NCBI RefSeq assembly: GCF_023277745.1
Contig: NZ_CP086322.1
Coordinates: forward strand, 310,001 to 374,000
DNA from: Streptomyces halobius
GTDB lineage: Bacteria > Actinomycetota > Actinomycetes > Streptomycetales > Streptomycetaceae
Length of the DNA stretch: 64,000 nt
Reading direction: 5' to 3'
In this document: piece after piece, positions 26,099-34,230 of the stretch
Layout of the letters: each line of letters opens with the position of its first letter
Position numbering within the stretch: position 1 is the first letter of the stretch
Notes under the pieces: model-generated
Seen by the model: the letters and a program-made list of their open reading frames with translations, nothing else
Told to the model about the DNA's origin: nothing
Database searches by the model: none
Position numbers and translations under genes: made by a program

Positions 26099-27154
26099 CT
26101 AACGTGCCGGGCGCTTTCTGCCGCGGCGGCCATCGGCGAGGGCTTCGAGCACGTCGGCCGGCTTCGGCTGCAGGTCGGCGCTGAGGTAGCGGATCCCTTC
26201 ACCCTCAGGAGCGCCGCCCTTGCCGATGGGGTGTCGTCGGCTGGTGGCGGTGCGCCATCCATACCGCTCGTCCCACACCACGGCCTGGGCCGACTGCCCG
26301 GGCTGAAGCACGATGGCGGCTGCCAGGTGGTCGCCGGACTGCAGCACTTCCACCTCGCCGGCTTCGGCTGCACCGGCTTCGGCCAGGGCGTCCGCGACGT
26401 CCTGCAGGTAGGGCTGGACAGCGCGCCGGCGTTGCTCGTCCTGCGCGGCCGCAATGGCACGCCGCCGCGTGATGGCCGGGTATCCGAGCCGCGCCGCCGC
26501 AGCGTCGAGGGACAGGGAAGGCTCAGCTTCGACCAGGTCCGCGATGCGCCGCCCCCGCAGCTGGGCCAGGCCTCTCATAGCCGTGGTCATGGCGACGCCC
26601 AACTCGTCGACGACGGCGGCCGCGGTGACGGCCGGATCGCCATCAAGCAGCTCGGCGATGAGCGGCACGATCTGGTCCCGGGGAACCATGTCGCCGCTAC
26701 CCTTGGGCTTTCCAGCTGTCGGGCCTTGCCCCTTGCCCGGCCGACCGGCCTTGAAGGCGCGGATGACGCCGCGTGGCCAGTGCTCGACCTGGGGCCGGTC
26801 ATCGCCGGCTGCACGTTCGGGGACCAGAACCACGTGCTCGGAGAGCCGGGGGTCATACCGGTAACTGTTCCACGTTCGCGCAGTGACACCGAGCTCGGCT
26901 GCAGCTTCCTGACGATCCAGCAGGTCCTCGTCACTGTCTGGGCCCGTGATGTCGGGGATGGGGTCACCGGCGTTGAACGCGCTCGTCTGCTCGGCATCCC
27001 ACAGCAGCGTCTTAGCACCCGGTGAGCTGATCGAGGCCGGGTGCCCCTCGCGCAGGTGCTGCTTGGTGTTGCGGAACCTCCCCAGGGACATCTTTTGCGA
27101 GGCAGCGAGGTCGGCCATCGTCTGAACCTGTCCGGCGCGTCCAGCGCGGATCAT
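26099..27154 (-). CDS. DUF6292 family DNA-binding-like protein
   Basis: 351 residues from ATG 27154, preceded by AAGGAGA. The N-terminal half contains several helix-turn-helix-like stretches (MADLAASQKMSLGRFRNT; DRQEAAAELGVTARTWNSYR; AMTTAMRGLAQLRGRRIADL). The C-terminal 80 residues match the DUF6292 style: VVWDERYGWRTATSRRHPIG and EGIRYLSADLQPKPADVLEAL. The family is restricted to actinobacteria and unstudied. Probably a DNA-binding or regulatory protein. Confidence 0.75.
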   Translation of the reverse strand: MIRAGRAGQVQTMADLAASQKMSLGRFRNTKQHLREGHPASISSPGAKTLLWDAEQTSAFNAGDPIPDITGPDSDEDLLDRQEAAAELGVTARTWNSYRYDPRLSEHVVLVPERAAGDDRPQVEHWPRGVIRAFKAGRPGKGQGPTAGKPKGSGDMVPRDQIVPLIAELLDGDPAVTAAAVVDELGVAMTTAMRGLAQLRGRRIADLVEAEPSLSLDAAAARLGYPAITRRRAIAAAQDEQRRRAVQPYLQDVADALAEAGAAEAGEVEVLQSGDHLAAAIVLQPGQSAQAVVWDERYGWRTATSRRHPIGKGGAPEGEGIRYLSADLQPKPADVLEALADGRRGRKRPAR

Positions 27155-27567
27155 CGTGTCTCCTTCGTGTGTGCAGACGGCCAGCTCGGCGCGCAAGCGC
27201 GGCCCGGCGTTGGAGCCAGAGGAATGGTGGGCAGCGTGGGCGCCGAACACAGCGTTCCTGGAATGCGTCCGCCACCACTCGGCGAGGAGAGAAATATAAC
27301 TACATTTTGTCACGTGTGGCAAGTGCGGAGGCATCGTCCAGCGCGGGCCCCGCTACACTCGACACCGAAACCACCTCCTTTGGACGTGCGTTTTCGGTGC
27401 CGGCGTCCTTGCCACCCGCCTCGGCGGATTGGGCGCCGGCGTTTCTCGTACCGCCTGAAGCTCCGCGGTCGCAGGTGCGTAGCCAGACCCGTCCGCTCTC
27501 CCTGCTCTCTCCGCCGAGTGCTCTTCGGGCCCCTGCCGGTTACCCACTCTGATCTCTCCTTCGTCCC
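27155..27567. promoter_or_regulatory. Upstream region of the DUF6292 gene
   Basis: About 410 bases without a gene. Around 27285-27310 the sequence is locally AT-rich (GAGAAATATAACTACATTTTG), which may be the promoter on the minus strand. Confidence 0.4.
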
Positions 27568-27604
27568 GCGGGGGCCTGGACGCGACTCGCGTCCAGGCCC
27601 CCGC
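27568..27604. terminator. Terminator hairpin
   Basis: Eighteen-base perfect stem (GCGGGGGCCTGGACGCGA and complement) with a single central base. Lies 13 bases after the stop of the minus-strand monooxygenase-like gene. Confidence 0.85.
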
Positions 27605-27616
27605 ACCAGTCGTGGG

Positions 27617-27943
27617 TCAGTGGGAAGCCGGTGCAGTGGCCGGCTCCCCGTGCAGCATCAGCATGGACTCGTGGTCGATGAGCCCGAACATCGGCGCACA
27701 CTCCGTGGAGGTCTCCGCGGCGTGTGCGGCCGACTGGGCGTCCTTGAGGCTGCGCCACCAGACAACGTCGATCCACTTGTCGTCCTTCGACGAGTATGAC
27801 AAGTCCCGCGACACGAACCCGGGCTGCCTGCCGGCCCACTCCGACACAGCGTCGACGGCGCCGAGCAGCTGCTCAGGGGTGACACCGGCCTTCAGTTTGA
27901 AGACCACCAGCTCCAGTACCTTGTTTGCCTGCTCATCCATCAT
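27617..27943 (-). CDS. Dimeric alpha-beta barrel (ABM-like) protein
   Basis: 108 residues with the antibiotic-biosynthesis-monooxygenase type of ferredoxin fold: VLELVVFKLKAGVTPEQLLG, WAGRQPGFVSRDLSYS and WIDVVWWRSLKDAQSA. The two adjacent ATG codons at 27943 and 27940 are both possible. Members include small oxygenases, heme-degrading enzymes and stress proteins; the substrate cannot be guessed. Confidence 0.7.
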   Translation of the reverse strand: MMDEQANKVLELVVFKLKAGVTPEQLLGAVDAVSEWAGRQPGFVSRDLSYSSKDDKWIDVVWWRSLKDAQSAAHAAETSTECAPMFGLIDHESMLMLHGEPATAPASH

Positions 27944-28150
27944 GATTTGCACCGTTCTGTCTCGTTCGATCACGGATCGTTCCGACCCGGGTGGCCCGGT
28001 CGGCCGCCTCACAGAGATGAGAGACAGGGGCGTATGCGACTGTGACAGAAAAGTTCGGAGCACTTTCGCAGCACTATGGAGCCAGGGCCGCCGTGGCGGC
28101 TGACCAGCTGTTCCCCGTCGCATGTCAGTGCCGTGGTCTACGGTCCACGC

Positions 28151-28615
28151 ATGGAACACGAGTCTGTGCAAGCGGCGGTTGAGCTCCCCCTGGACCGGCC
28201 CGCCTCGTTCGAGCTGTTCACCTCCGGCTTCGACCGCTGGTGGCCGAGAGACTTCTCCTGGTCGGGGCCGGATGGTTTGACCTGCATCGGCATCGAGTGC
28301 CAAAGCGAAGGCGCTCTGTACGAGATCGGCCCCCACGGGCTGCGCTGGGACTGGGGCCGCGTATTGGACTGGAGCCCGCAGAGCGGTCTGGTCTTCAGCT
28401 GGCAGATCGGCCCCGACCGCGTGCCCATCCCCCGCGTGGAACAGGCCACCGAGGTCGCCGTGACGTTCACGGAGCAGGCGGCCGGCACTCTGGTGGAGGT
28501 CCACCATCACGGCTGGGAACGGCACGGCGACCTCGGGGCGGGTTACCGCCAGGACTTCACCTACGCCTGGCCCACGGCCCTCGCGGCACTGCGCGGGGTG
28601 GCGACCAAGGGCTAG
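28151..28615 (+). CDS. SRPBCC (AHSA1-like) domain protein
   Basis: 154 residues from ATG 28151. Helix-grip fold of the activator-of-Hsp90 homologue-1 type: VELPLDRPASFELFTSGFDR WW, then GRVLDWSPQSGLVFSWQIG and AGTLVEVHHHGWERHG. These proteins bind hydrophobic ligands in a deep cavity; no specific partner is implied. Divergent from the ABM-like gene, so the 207 bases between hold both promoters. Confidence 0.8.
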   Translation: MEHESVQAAVELPLDRPASFELFTSGFDRWWPRDFSWSGPDGLTCIGIECQSEGALYEIGPHGLRWDWGRVLDWSPQSGLVFSWQIGPDRVPIPRVEQATEVAVTFTEQAAGTLVEVHHHGWERHGDLGAGYRQDFTYAWPTALAALRGVATKG

Positions 28616-28749
28616 TCCCAAGATCTGGGAGCCGCCGAAGAGCAAGCGCGAGGGGGCGGCCGTGAGTCACGGCCGTTCCCATGGCCCTTGGCCGGGCCGA
28701 CAGCTCCGGGGTGGCGCGGCAGCGCCGTGAAGCCTGCTGTACGTGATGG

Positions 28750-29139
28750 TCAGACTCCATGGGTGGAGAGGCAGAACGGGTGGCCCGCCGGGTCCAGCAG
28801 GACCCTCCACGCAGCCGGCTGTGGCTGGAACGATGGCTCGACGGCTCCCAGGGCCAGCATCCGGGCCTGGGCGGCGTCCAGGTCGTCGACGCCGAGTTCG
28901 ATGTGGGCCTGCTTGCCTTGGGTCGCCTCCGGCCAGGTGGGGGGCTGGTAGTCGGCCTGCCGGACGAAACCGAGTCCGGGCGAGCCCTGCCGGCCGAGCA
29001 GGACGAAGTCGTCGCTGGAGTAAAGGACGGGCAGCCCGAGGGCGTTGCCGTAGAAGCGGGCGAGCTCCGCGGGGTCCGCGCAGTCGAAGTCGACGGAGAG
29101 GAAGCGGATTGCGGGAGGCGATGTGGTTTTGGTGCTCAT
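28750..29139 (-). CDS. VOC family (glyoxalase/bleomycin-resistance fold) protein
   Basis: 129 residues, two beta-alpha-beta-beta-beta modules. Signatures are FDCADPAELARFYGNALGLP, HIELGVDDLDAAQARMLALG and VLLDPAGHPFCLS, where the first His and the last acidic/His positions would bind metal. Typical of the small Streptomyces VOC enzymes with unknown substrate. The divergent WYL regulator beside it may control it. Confidence 0.85.
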   Translation of the reverse strand: MSTKTTSPPAIRFLSVDFDCADPAELARFYGNALGLPVLYSSDDFVLLGRQGSPGLGFVRQADYQPPTWPEATQGKQAHIELGVDDLDAAQARMLALGAVEPSFQPQPAAWRVLLDPAGHPFCLSTHGV

Positions 29140-29202
29140 GGAGGAAACGCTAGGACGGGACCAGGACAGATACGGTCCTGGTCATGCGGAACACTGGGGG
29201 AT

Positions 29203-30190
29203 GTGATCAGTAGCTCCGCGCGTCTGTTGCGCTTGGTGTCGCTGCTGGCGGCGCGTCCCACGTGGACCTGTCGTGAGCTGGCCGAGCGCATGGCGGTCAC
29301 CGAGCGCACGGTCCGCCGTGACATCGCCCGGCTGCGTCGGCTACCACGTGGAGTCCGACCCCGGACCCTGGGGCGGCTACCGCCTCGGCCCCGGAGCCCG
29401 CATGCCGCCGCTGGTCCTGGACGACGAAGAGGCTCTGGCCGTGGCGGTCGGTCTGCGGGAGGCCGCCCTCGGCGGCGACCAGGCCGCACTGGCGGCGCTG
29501 CTGAAACTACGGCAGGCCCTGCCGAGGCGACTCGCGGACCGGCTGGCCCAGCTGGACGCCACCCTGGTGCACACCCGCAGGCCCGACGAGCCCCGGATCG
29601 ACCCAGGAACGCTGCTGGAACTGGCCACGGCGTGCCGACAGGGTGAGCGCACCCGCCTGTCGTACCGCGACCACCGGGGAAGGGCCACCGTCCGGGACGT
29701 CGACCCGTACCGCCTCGTATACACGGGCCTGCGCTGGTACTTCGTCGCCCACGATGTGACGCGGGGCGAGTGGCGCACGTTCCGGGCCGACCGCGTGGTC
29801 CAGGCACGATCGACCGGACGAGCGGTGGAGTTCGTCGATCCGCCGGACCCGGCGCGGCTCGTCTCCCAGGGGATCGCGAGCGTCGTGTATCCGCTCTACG
29901 TGACGATCCGCCTGCCACTGCCCCTCGACGAGGCGCTCCAGGTGGTCCCGTGGACAACCGGCACCCATACCCCGGAGAGCACCGACACCACCCGCGTCGA
30001 GATCGGGGGGCACGACGCGGAGCGGCTCGCCGCGTACCTGCTCTCCCTGGGCACCACCGTGCAGGTGCTCTCCCCGGACGACGTACGCGAGGCGTTGCTG
30101 CGCCGCATCCGGGCGATCGCGGAAGCCAACACCGAAGCCGTCAGCACCGGCCAGCCAGGGAGTCGGTCAACGCGTGGACGAGTTGGGTGA
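29203..30190 (+). pseudogene. DeoR-like HTH / WYL-domain regulator with frame break
   Basis: GTG 29203 starts a winged helix, SARLLRLVSLLAARPTWTCR ELAERMAVTERTVRRDIARLR. At 29337-29339 the frame breaks: the following GYHVESDPGPWGGYRLGPG lies in the next frame, and the family usually has two residues (E-L) there, so about five bases seem lost. The rest is complete: the WYL domain with RTRLSYRDHRGRATVRDVDP, LVYTGLRWYFVAHDVTR and the C-terminal WCX segment. WYL proteins sense ligands such as nucleotides or single-stranded DNA. It is divergent from the VOC gene, a common regulator-target layout. Confidence 0.8.
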
Positions 30191-30395
30191 ATTCGGTACG
30201 TTGCCGGTCGGTCAGTGTGGCGTAGAGGGGAGGGCAACGGAGTACGACGGAAACAGGCAATAGGGCCCCGACGAGCCTGCGGATCTTCCCCTCTTCCACC
30301 ACGTCCGAAGCCGGACGCGCCGACAGTAACTTCGGCACAGTCAATCGCCCCCGAGCAGCCCGAACTCACCACCCCGCACCCTTACTGGTCGAGCA
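30191..30395. other. Intergenic region, possible degenerate 3' fragment on minus strand
   Basis: A minus-strand frame here ends LYATLTDRQRTEFTQLVHAL, which looks like the last helix of a small regulator (MarR-like), but the rest is not recognisable. Not annotated as a gene. Confidence 0.3.
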
Positions 30396-30932
30396 TCAGG
30401 CGTGGGTGCGGCGGCGCAGGGCGGTGAAGGCAAGGCCGGCGGCGGCCGCGGCTCCGCCGCCGGCCAGCAGCATGGTGGTGATCTGGGGGTTGTCCTGCTC
30501 GGGGTCCTGGATCCCGCCCGGGTAGTCCAGGGTGATCTTGTCCTCGCCTTTCTGGGCGGTCACCACGGGCGGGATGCTGCTGCTGTCGGGATGGACCAGG
30601 GTGAACTTCACGCCGGTCCGCGAGAGGTGCTCCCAGCCGCGGTCGGAGTTGAGGTGTGCTTTGCCGCCGTCGCCGGTGATCTCGGCGCGGGGGCCGATCA
30701 TGGTGTCTCGGGCGAGCCTGATCTTGTCGCCGGAGCTGAGGGTGTAGGTGGTCTCGTACTTGCCTGCCTTCTCGTCCGTGACCTTCAAGCGCTCGGCGGG
30801 CTTCTGCGCCAGGGCGCCGGTCGGGGACGCGGGGCTGTTGGCGAGCGCAGCGGTGACGGGCAGCAACAGCGCGGAGCCACACGCGGCGGCGATGACGGAG
30901 GCGCAGACAAGGGAGTGGCGGGCTGCCGTCAT
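30396..30932 (-). CDS. Secreted protein with C-terminal membrane anchor
   Basis: 178 residues from ATG 30932; AAGGAA lies about ten bases upstream. A signal peptide (VCASVIAAACGSALLLPVTA, cut near ALA) leads to an extracytoplasmic beta-rich domain (YETTYTLSSGDKIRLARDTM; FTLVHPDSSSIPPVVTAQKG). A C-terminal helix (TTMLLAGGGAAAAAGLAFTA) ends in LRRRTHA. The layout is that of a wall- or membrane-anchored surface protein; an LPxTG-type sorting motif is not present, so sortase anchoring is uncertain. Confidence 0.7.
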   Translation of the reverse strand: MTAARHSLVCASVIAAACGSALLLPVTAALANSPASPTGALAQKPAERLKVTDEKAGKYETTYTLSSGDKIRLARDTMIGPRAEITGDGGKAHLNSDRGWEHLSRTGVKFTLVHPDSSSIPPVVTAQKGEDKITLDYPGGIQDPEQDNPQITTMLLAGGGAAAAAGLAFTALRRRTHA

Positions 30933-31012
30933 GAGAGGAGTTCCTTCGCTGGTTCCGGTCTCGTACCGCAGGCGGCTACCCCTGCTTCGGGACGAAGAGC
31001 GTAGGTATTCCG

Positions 31013-31217
31013 CACGCAGGAACTCGACGTGGGCCGCTACCCGCTGATCATCGTGGACGAGGTGGGGTATATCCCCTTCGAACCGGAGGCCGCGAACCTG
31101 TTCTTCCAGCTGATCTACCTCGTCCACCATGCCGAAGTCATCTCGCTGAAGGGCGACAGCTACCGGCTCCGCAACCGCGACCTCGGACGCGTCCCCGCGG
31201 CCAACACGCAGGACTGA
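31013..31217 (+). pseudogene. IstB-like (IS21 helper ATPase) remnant
   Basis: In-frame fragment: GRYPLIIVDEVGYIPFEPEA (Walker B region) then a jump to LVHHAEVISLKGDSYRLRNR DLGRVPA, the normal C-terminus. About 45 residues between them, including the sensor-1 region, have been deleted. The N-terminal Walker A half is absent too. Remnant only. Confidence 0.85.
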
Positions 31218-31238
31218 ACCAGAAGATCAACTGACGGA

Positions 31239-31293
31239 CCGGGGGTCAATTCTCGACCGACTCCAGAGGGTCACTTTTCGAGCGACGCTGACA
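31239..31293 (+). mobile_element. IS21 right-end repeats
   Basis: GGGTCAATTCTCGACCGA at 31243 and GGGTCACTTTTCGAGCGACG at 31268, ending GCTGACA. These are the tandem transposase-binding repeats of an IS21 right end, placed just after the istB remnant as expected. Confidence 0.75.
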
Positions 31294-31869
31294 CACGGGA
31301 ACGGGGACCTGCGCACCAACCGGAGTTGAGGCTGGAGCGGGCTGAGGTCCGCCGTGTACATCGGCTTCCGGTGCCACTGAGGGGTTCGAATCCCCCGACG
31401 TGCGGCGCTTGCCGGCACATCGAGGCCAACGTTGGAGCTGAAGTGCACGAACTGGCCGGGGTCCGGGATCTGCTCGCCGCTGTGGTAGACGTCGCCAGAT
31501 GCGACATCACACCACCCCGGGCACTCCATGATCGGCTGTCTCCCCTGCTCCGAATCGCGATACATGCGGCCAGCCCTATCGGTCGGCCCGAATCCGGCGC
31601 GTGCCCCACGCCCTCACGCCGCTCTTGGGGAGGACCCGCTCCACCCAGTTGGCGTCAGCCTGCGTGCTCGGGGGCGAGGCAGGCCGTACCGTCGCGGTGC
31701 CGCTTCGACACCAGGGCGGTTATGGGCGGTCCCGTGTCCACTTCGCACGTTGCACGGGGCCGCCCCCAGTTCGGGCCCTGCGAGCCGTAGTCCGCCCGGT
31801 CCGGGCTGCGGAACGAAGGGCGTACAGCGGGTCTACGTCTGCGATTCCCAGGAGTCAAGCATTCCCCAC
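31294..31869. other. Gene-free region after IS21 end, with tRNA-like fragment
   Basis: No gene supported. At about 31350-31402 there is a tRNA-like 3' half: an arm around ATCGGCTTCCGGTGCC similar to the tRNA-Arg(CCG) anticodon arm and a T arm GGGGTTCGAATCCCC. Stems have mismatches and no 5' half is seen, so it would be a degenerate remnant or an attachment site. Confidence 0.35.
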
Positions 31870-32103
31870 CTACGGAAGGTCGCCCTCCACGTCGCCGGTC
31901 TGCTTGGTCCAGGTCCTCAGCGTCCGGCGGTGCCCGTCGTCGTGCTCCTCGACCAGGCGGATGACCACGTCTTCGAGGGATCCGTACGTACCAATCCATG
32001 CGGTGAACTTCTGCCGAGCCCTGAGCTCGTCCTCCCACGTTCCGTCGACGGCCGGGCCGTCCTTCTGCTTCTGGAACTGCAGTCGCACATGGAAGGCGTT
32101 CAT
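31870..32103 (-). CDS. Small hypothetical protein
   Basis: 77 residues from ATG 32103. Contains WEDELRARQKFTAWIGTYGS and VIRLVEEHDDGHRRTLRTWT, with an acidic end. Looks like a small protein fold with a strand-helix-strand order; no family recognised. The start overlaps the stop of the short frame upstream (32100), suggesting coupling. Confidence 0.55.
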   Translation of the reverse strand: MNAFHVRLQFQKQKDGPAVDGTWEDELRARQKFTAWIGTYGSLEDVVIRLVEEHDDGHRRTLRTWTKQTGDVEGDLP

Positions 32104-32270
32104 GCGTCGCCCTGCTGGGCGCGGCGCTTGTCCGCCACCTTGTGCCAGGGGTTCTCCGCCCGGCTCTGGGCACGGTCGAGGTACTCCCGCTTCACCGTGG
32201 CGCTGCCGGCCTTCCACCGGCCCTGCTTGGTCGGGTCGCCGCCCGCGTCCGCGATCTCGTGATGCGTCAC
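32100..32270 (-). CDS. Short hypothetical protein, start uncertain
   Basis: If started at GTG 32270, 56 residues: THHEIADAGGDPTKQGRWKA then VKREYLDRAQSRAENPWHKV. It has the look of a real basic protein but no ribosome-binding site. It may instead be the 3' end of a longer broken gene. Confidence 0.35.
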   Translation of the reverse strand: MTHHEIADAGGDPTKQGRWKAGSATVKREYLDRAQSRAENPWHKVADKRRAQQGDA

Positions 32271-32364
32271 AGGCGGCGTCGCCCTTACGAGGTCCGCGCG
32301 CCGTCCTCGATCAGCTCGGATACATGGGACCAAGAAGCCATAGCTCCACCGGGCACCAAACCAT

Positions 32365-32610
32365 TCACCGCCACGACCTCGCGTCGCCCCGCAGTGTAGG
32401 CCGCGGGAGCATGACCGGCACGAGCCGGAACAGCGCTGCCGGCCAGGCCACGAGCAACACGGCCACCAGCGCGCGCACGTTGTCCTCCAAGCCCAGGCCG
32501 AGGTCCGAACTCGACGCCCCATCGGGCGGCTTCTTCACGAAGAAGACGACGATGGCCGACATCACCAGCCAGTTGGCGACCCAGAGCAACAGCAGCGTTG
32601 AAGGCGTCAT
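32365..32610 (-). CDS. Small membrane protein
   Basis: 81 residues from ATG 32610. Two helices, LLLLWVANWLVMSAIVVFFV (about 6-25) and VRALVAVLLVAWPAALFRLV (about 45-64), joined by an acidic loop. No family recognised. CTTCAACG-type weak upstream signal only. Confidence 0.5.
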   Translation of the reverse strand: MTPSTLLLLWVANWLVMSAIVVFFVKKPPDGASSSDLGLGLEDNVRALVAVLLVAWPAALFRLVPVMLPRPTLRGDARSWR

Positions 32611-32689
32611 GGACTGAACCTACCCGCGCAGCACGGCACTGGGGGCCCCGCGAGACCCGTCGGATTCACCCGATCGGGGGTCGTTCCGG

Positions 32690-32965
32690 CGCTCACGGAG
32701 ATCGAAAAGCGCTGTACGGAGGATGAGTAAATCGTCGAAGCGGAAGGACATTGGCAATGTCGAGCGAGGAGGAGTAAAAGTTCTGGGATGGCGAAGGTAA
32801 TTGAATCTGTGTCACGGGCGAAGATTCAGCGTCAACAATCGCGGGAGATATTTCGAGGACGCGTATTACCCTGAGGTGAGATTTGGGTACCCAGTAATTA
32901 TTGGGTGGTGTAGTCTGGCGAAGAAGCTGAAGCATTTTGCTCCGCAGACGGTCCGCAAGTACGGA
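32690..32965. other. AT-richer island with tiny ORF and near-palindrome
   Basis: Base composition here is visibly less GC-rich than the surroundings. A 28-codon frame at 32788-32874 (+) begins MAKVIESVSRAKIQRQQSRE; GAGGAGGAG lies 13-14 bases before it. At 32888-32905 there is a near-palindrome, ACCCAGTAATTATTGGGT. Could be foreign DNA, a promoter region or a small peptide gene. Confidence 0.4.
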
Positions 32966-32966
32966 A

Positions 32967-33005
32967 ACCCCGCACCCAGACTGTGACGAGACGAAGGTGC
33001 GGGGT
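32967..33005 (+). terminator. Hairpin
   Basis: ACCCCGCACC pairs with GGTGCGGGGT across a 19-base loop. Confidence 0.6.
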
Positions 33006-33024
33006 CTCCGGCCGATGCAGGACC

Positions 33025-33050
33025 TGGGCCCACCCCATGGGGTGGGCCCA
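33025..33050. terminator. 26-base perfect palindrome, terminator
   Basis: TGGGCCCACCCCA followed by its exact complement. It lies 12 bases after the stop of the minus-strand gene at 33062-33205 and probably ends it. Confidence 0.75.
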
Positions 33051-33061
33051 TTGCACTACTT

Positions 33062-33205
33062 CTACGGCAACCAGCCGCTCATACGCGCCAGTTGGTACAG
33101 CACGCGGAGTGACTCAGCCACCAGCCGGAGCGCGTCCCCGGCCCGTTGAAGTCTGGTCCTGCCCGGCGTCGTCACCCCCGGTTGGGGCGTCTCGCCGGAC
33201 GTCAT
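33062..33205 (-). CDS. Very small protein with strong ribosome-binding site (47 aa)
   Basis: ATG 33205 follows GGAGGTGAT at good spacing (eight bases), the best Shine-Dalgarno sequence in the window. The peptide is MTSGETPQPGVTTPGRTRLQ then a helix GDALRLVAESLRVLYQLARM ending SGWLP. An amphipathic C-terminal helix is likely. A palindromic terminator follows. Unknown function. Confidence 0.6.
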   Translation of the reverse strand: MTSGETPQPGVTTPGRTRLQRAGDALRLVAESLRVLYQLARMSGWLP

Positions 33206-33741
33206 CGGGCATATCACCTCCCCTCGCCACAGAGCCAGCTGTTCCCTGCCGCTACGGGGAGATGCAGAAATCACGCTAGCACGGCATGCGCCCGAAAATG
33301 GGGGGAGTTGAGAGCAGAGGCTATTCCAAGGTGGTTTGAAATCCGAAAGCGGGCTGTGTCTGTAAGTCCGGGGCCAGGAGGCCGATTGCGGCGCAATCGC
33401 TCCGGGCTCCAGGTCAGCTCCTGTGAGTCTCTGCGCTGGAGGTAATCATGTCCAGCTAGTCACCGTCGTCGGGCGATCGCCGGGTGTCGACGTACAGGGC
33501 GGATCGGTTCACCCCGGGGACCGGCGACGAGCTGCTCGGCGATCGCACCGTCCACCGGGTCCGGCTGGAGGCGTCGAGTTCCGCCGGGCGTCCAGCCCGC
33601 AGGCGGTTGCGCTGCCCGCAGCGACCGCGGCGCGGCTGCCGGCCCATCGGCGTGAGCTCCGTATGTGCGATCAGCCCCCAGGGCAGGGGATTTACTGCCA
33701 TCGTGGTTGTGGATGTGACGGTTCGGGTCGAGGGGGCAGGC
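33206..33741. other. Upstream region of the membrane protein-STAND pair
   Basis: No supported gene; longer frames reading into 33742 lack a start signal. It holds the promoter for the pair. Confidence 0.3.
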
Positions 33742-34230
33742 ATGCGGCGAAATCTCCGGTGGGCGGCGGCGGGACTGGTCACGGCCGTGGCCTTCGCGAT
33801 ACCCACGTGGCTGTGCGGTGCCGTGTTCCTGCCGTCGATGGTCACAGACGACGCGGTCCGCTGGTCGCTCTCGTCGGCGCTTGGGGTGGTGCTGGCCACG
33901 CTGGCCGTCGCATGGGGCCAGGGCTTCGCCACCCGCGCCCGCCAGGAAGACCCGCCGTCCGACGGCCCGGTCACAGCATCCGGCGAGCGCAGCATCGCCG
34001 TCAAAGGCAACCCGGCAGGCAATGTCTCCACCGGGGACTCCGGGACACGCAATACTCCGGCCCGTCCGGAGACCGCAGCACCGGCCGCCCCTGCACCGGA
34101 TTCACCACAACCTGAGCCCGAACCCGGGCCGGGCTCGGTGACCGCGTCCGGAGAACGGTCGATCGCCATCAACGGCAACCCCGGGGGCACCGTCTCCACC
34201 GGCGACCAGTTCGGCGCGGACCCTGCGTGA
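33742..34230 (+). CDS. Membrane protein with two SIA-GN-STGD motifs, partner of STAND NTPase
   Basis: 162 residues from ATG 33742 (GAGGGGG upstream). Two membrane helices, LRWAAAGLVTAVAFAIPTWL and LSSALGVVLATLAVAWGQGF, then a cytoplasmic tail with two copies of a motif: TASGERSIAVKGNPAGNVST GD and TASGERSIAINGNPGGTVST GD, separated by a Pro/Glu-rich linker. The same motif begins the next protein (ASGTRSIAIDTGGG...LTGD). The stop overlaps the next start as GTGA, so the two are made together. A role as membrane anchor or sensor for the NTPase is inference. Confidence 0.7.
   Translation: MRRNLRWAAAGLVTAVAFAIPTWLCGAVFLPSMVTDDAVRWSLSSALGVVLATLAVAWGQGFATRARQEDPPSDGPVTASGERSIAVKGNPAGNVSTGDSGTRNTPARPETAAPAAPAPDSPQPEPEPGPGSVTASGERSIAINGNPGGTVSTGDQFGADPA

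Noticed and set aside
30141..30344. 67-codon minus-strand frame with a MarR-like last helix
   Set aside because: Only about 25 residues look protein-like; overlaps the regulator's 3' end.
31294..31869. Genes on either strand in the region after the IS21 end
   Set aside because: Frames lack codon bias, start signals and recognisable motifs.
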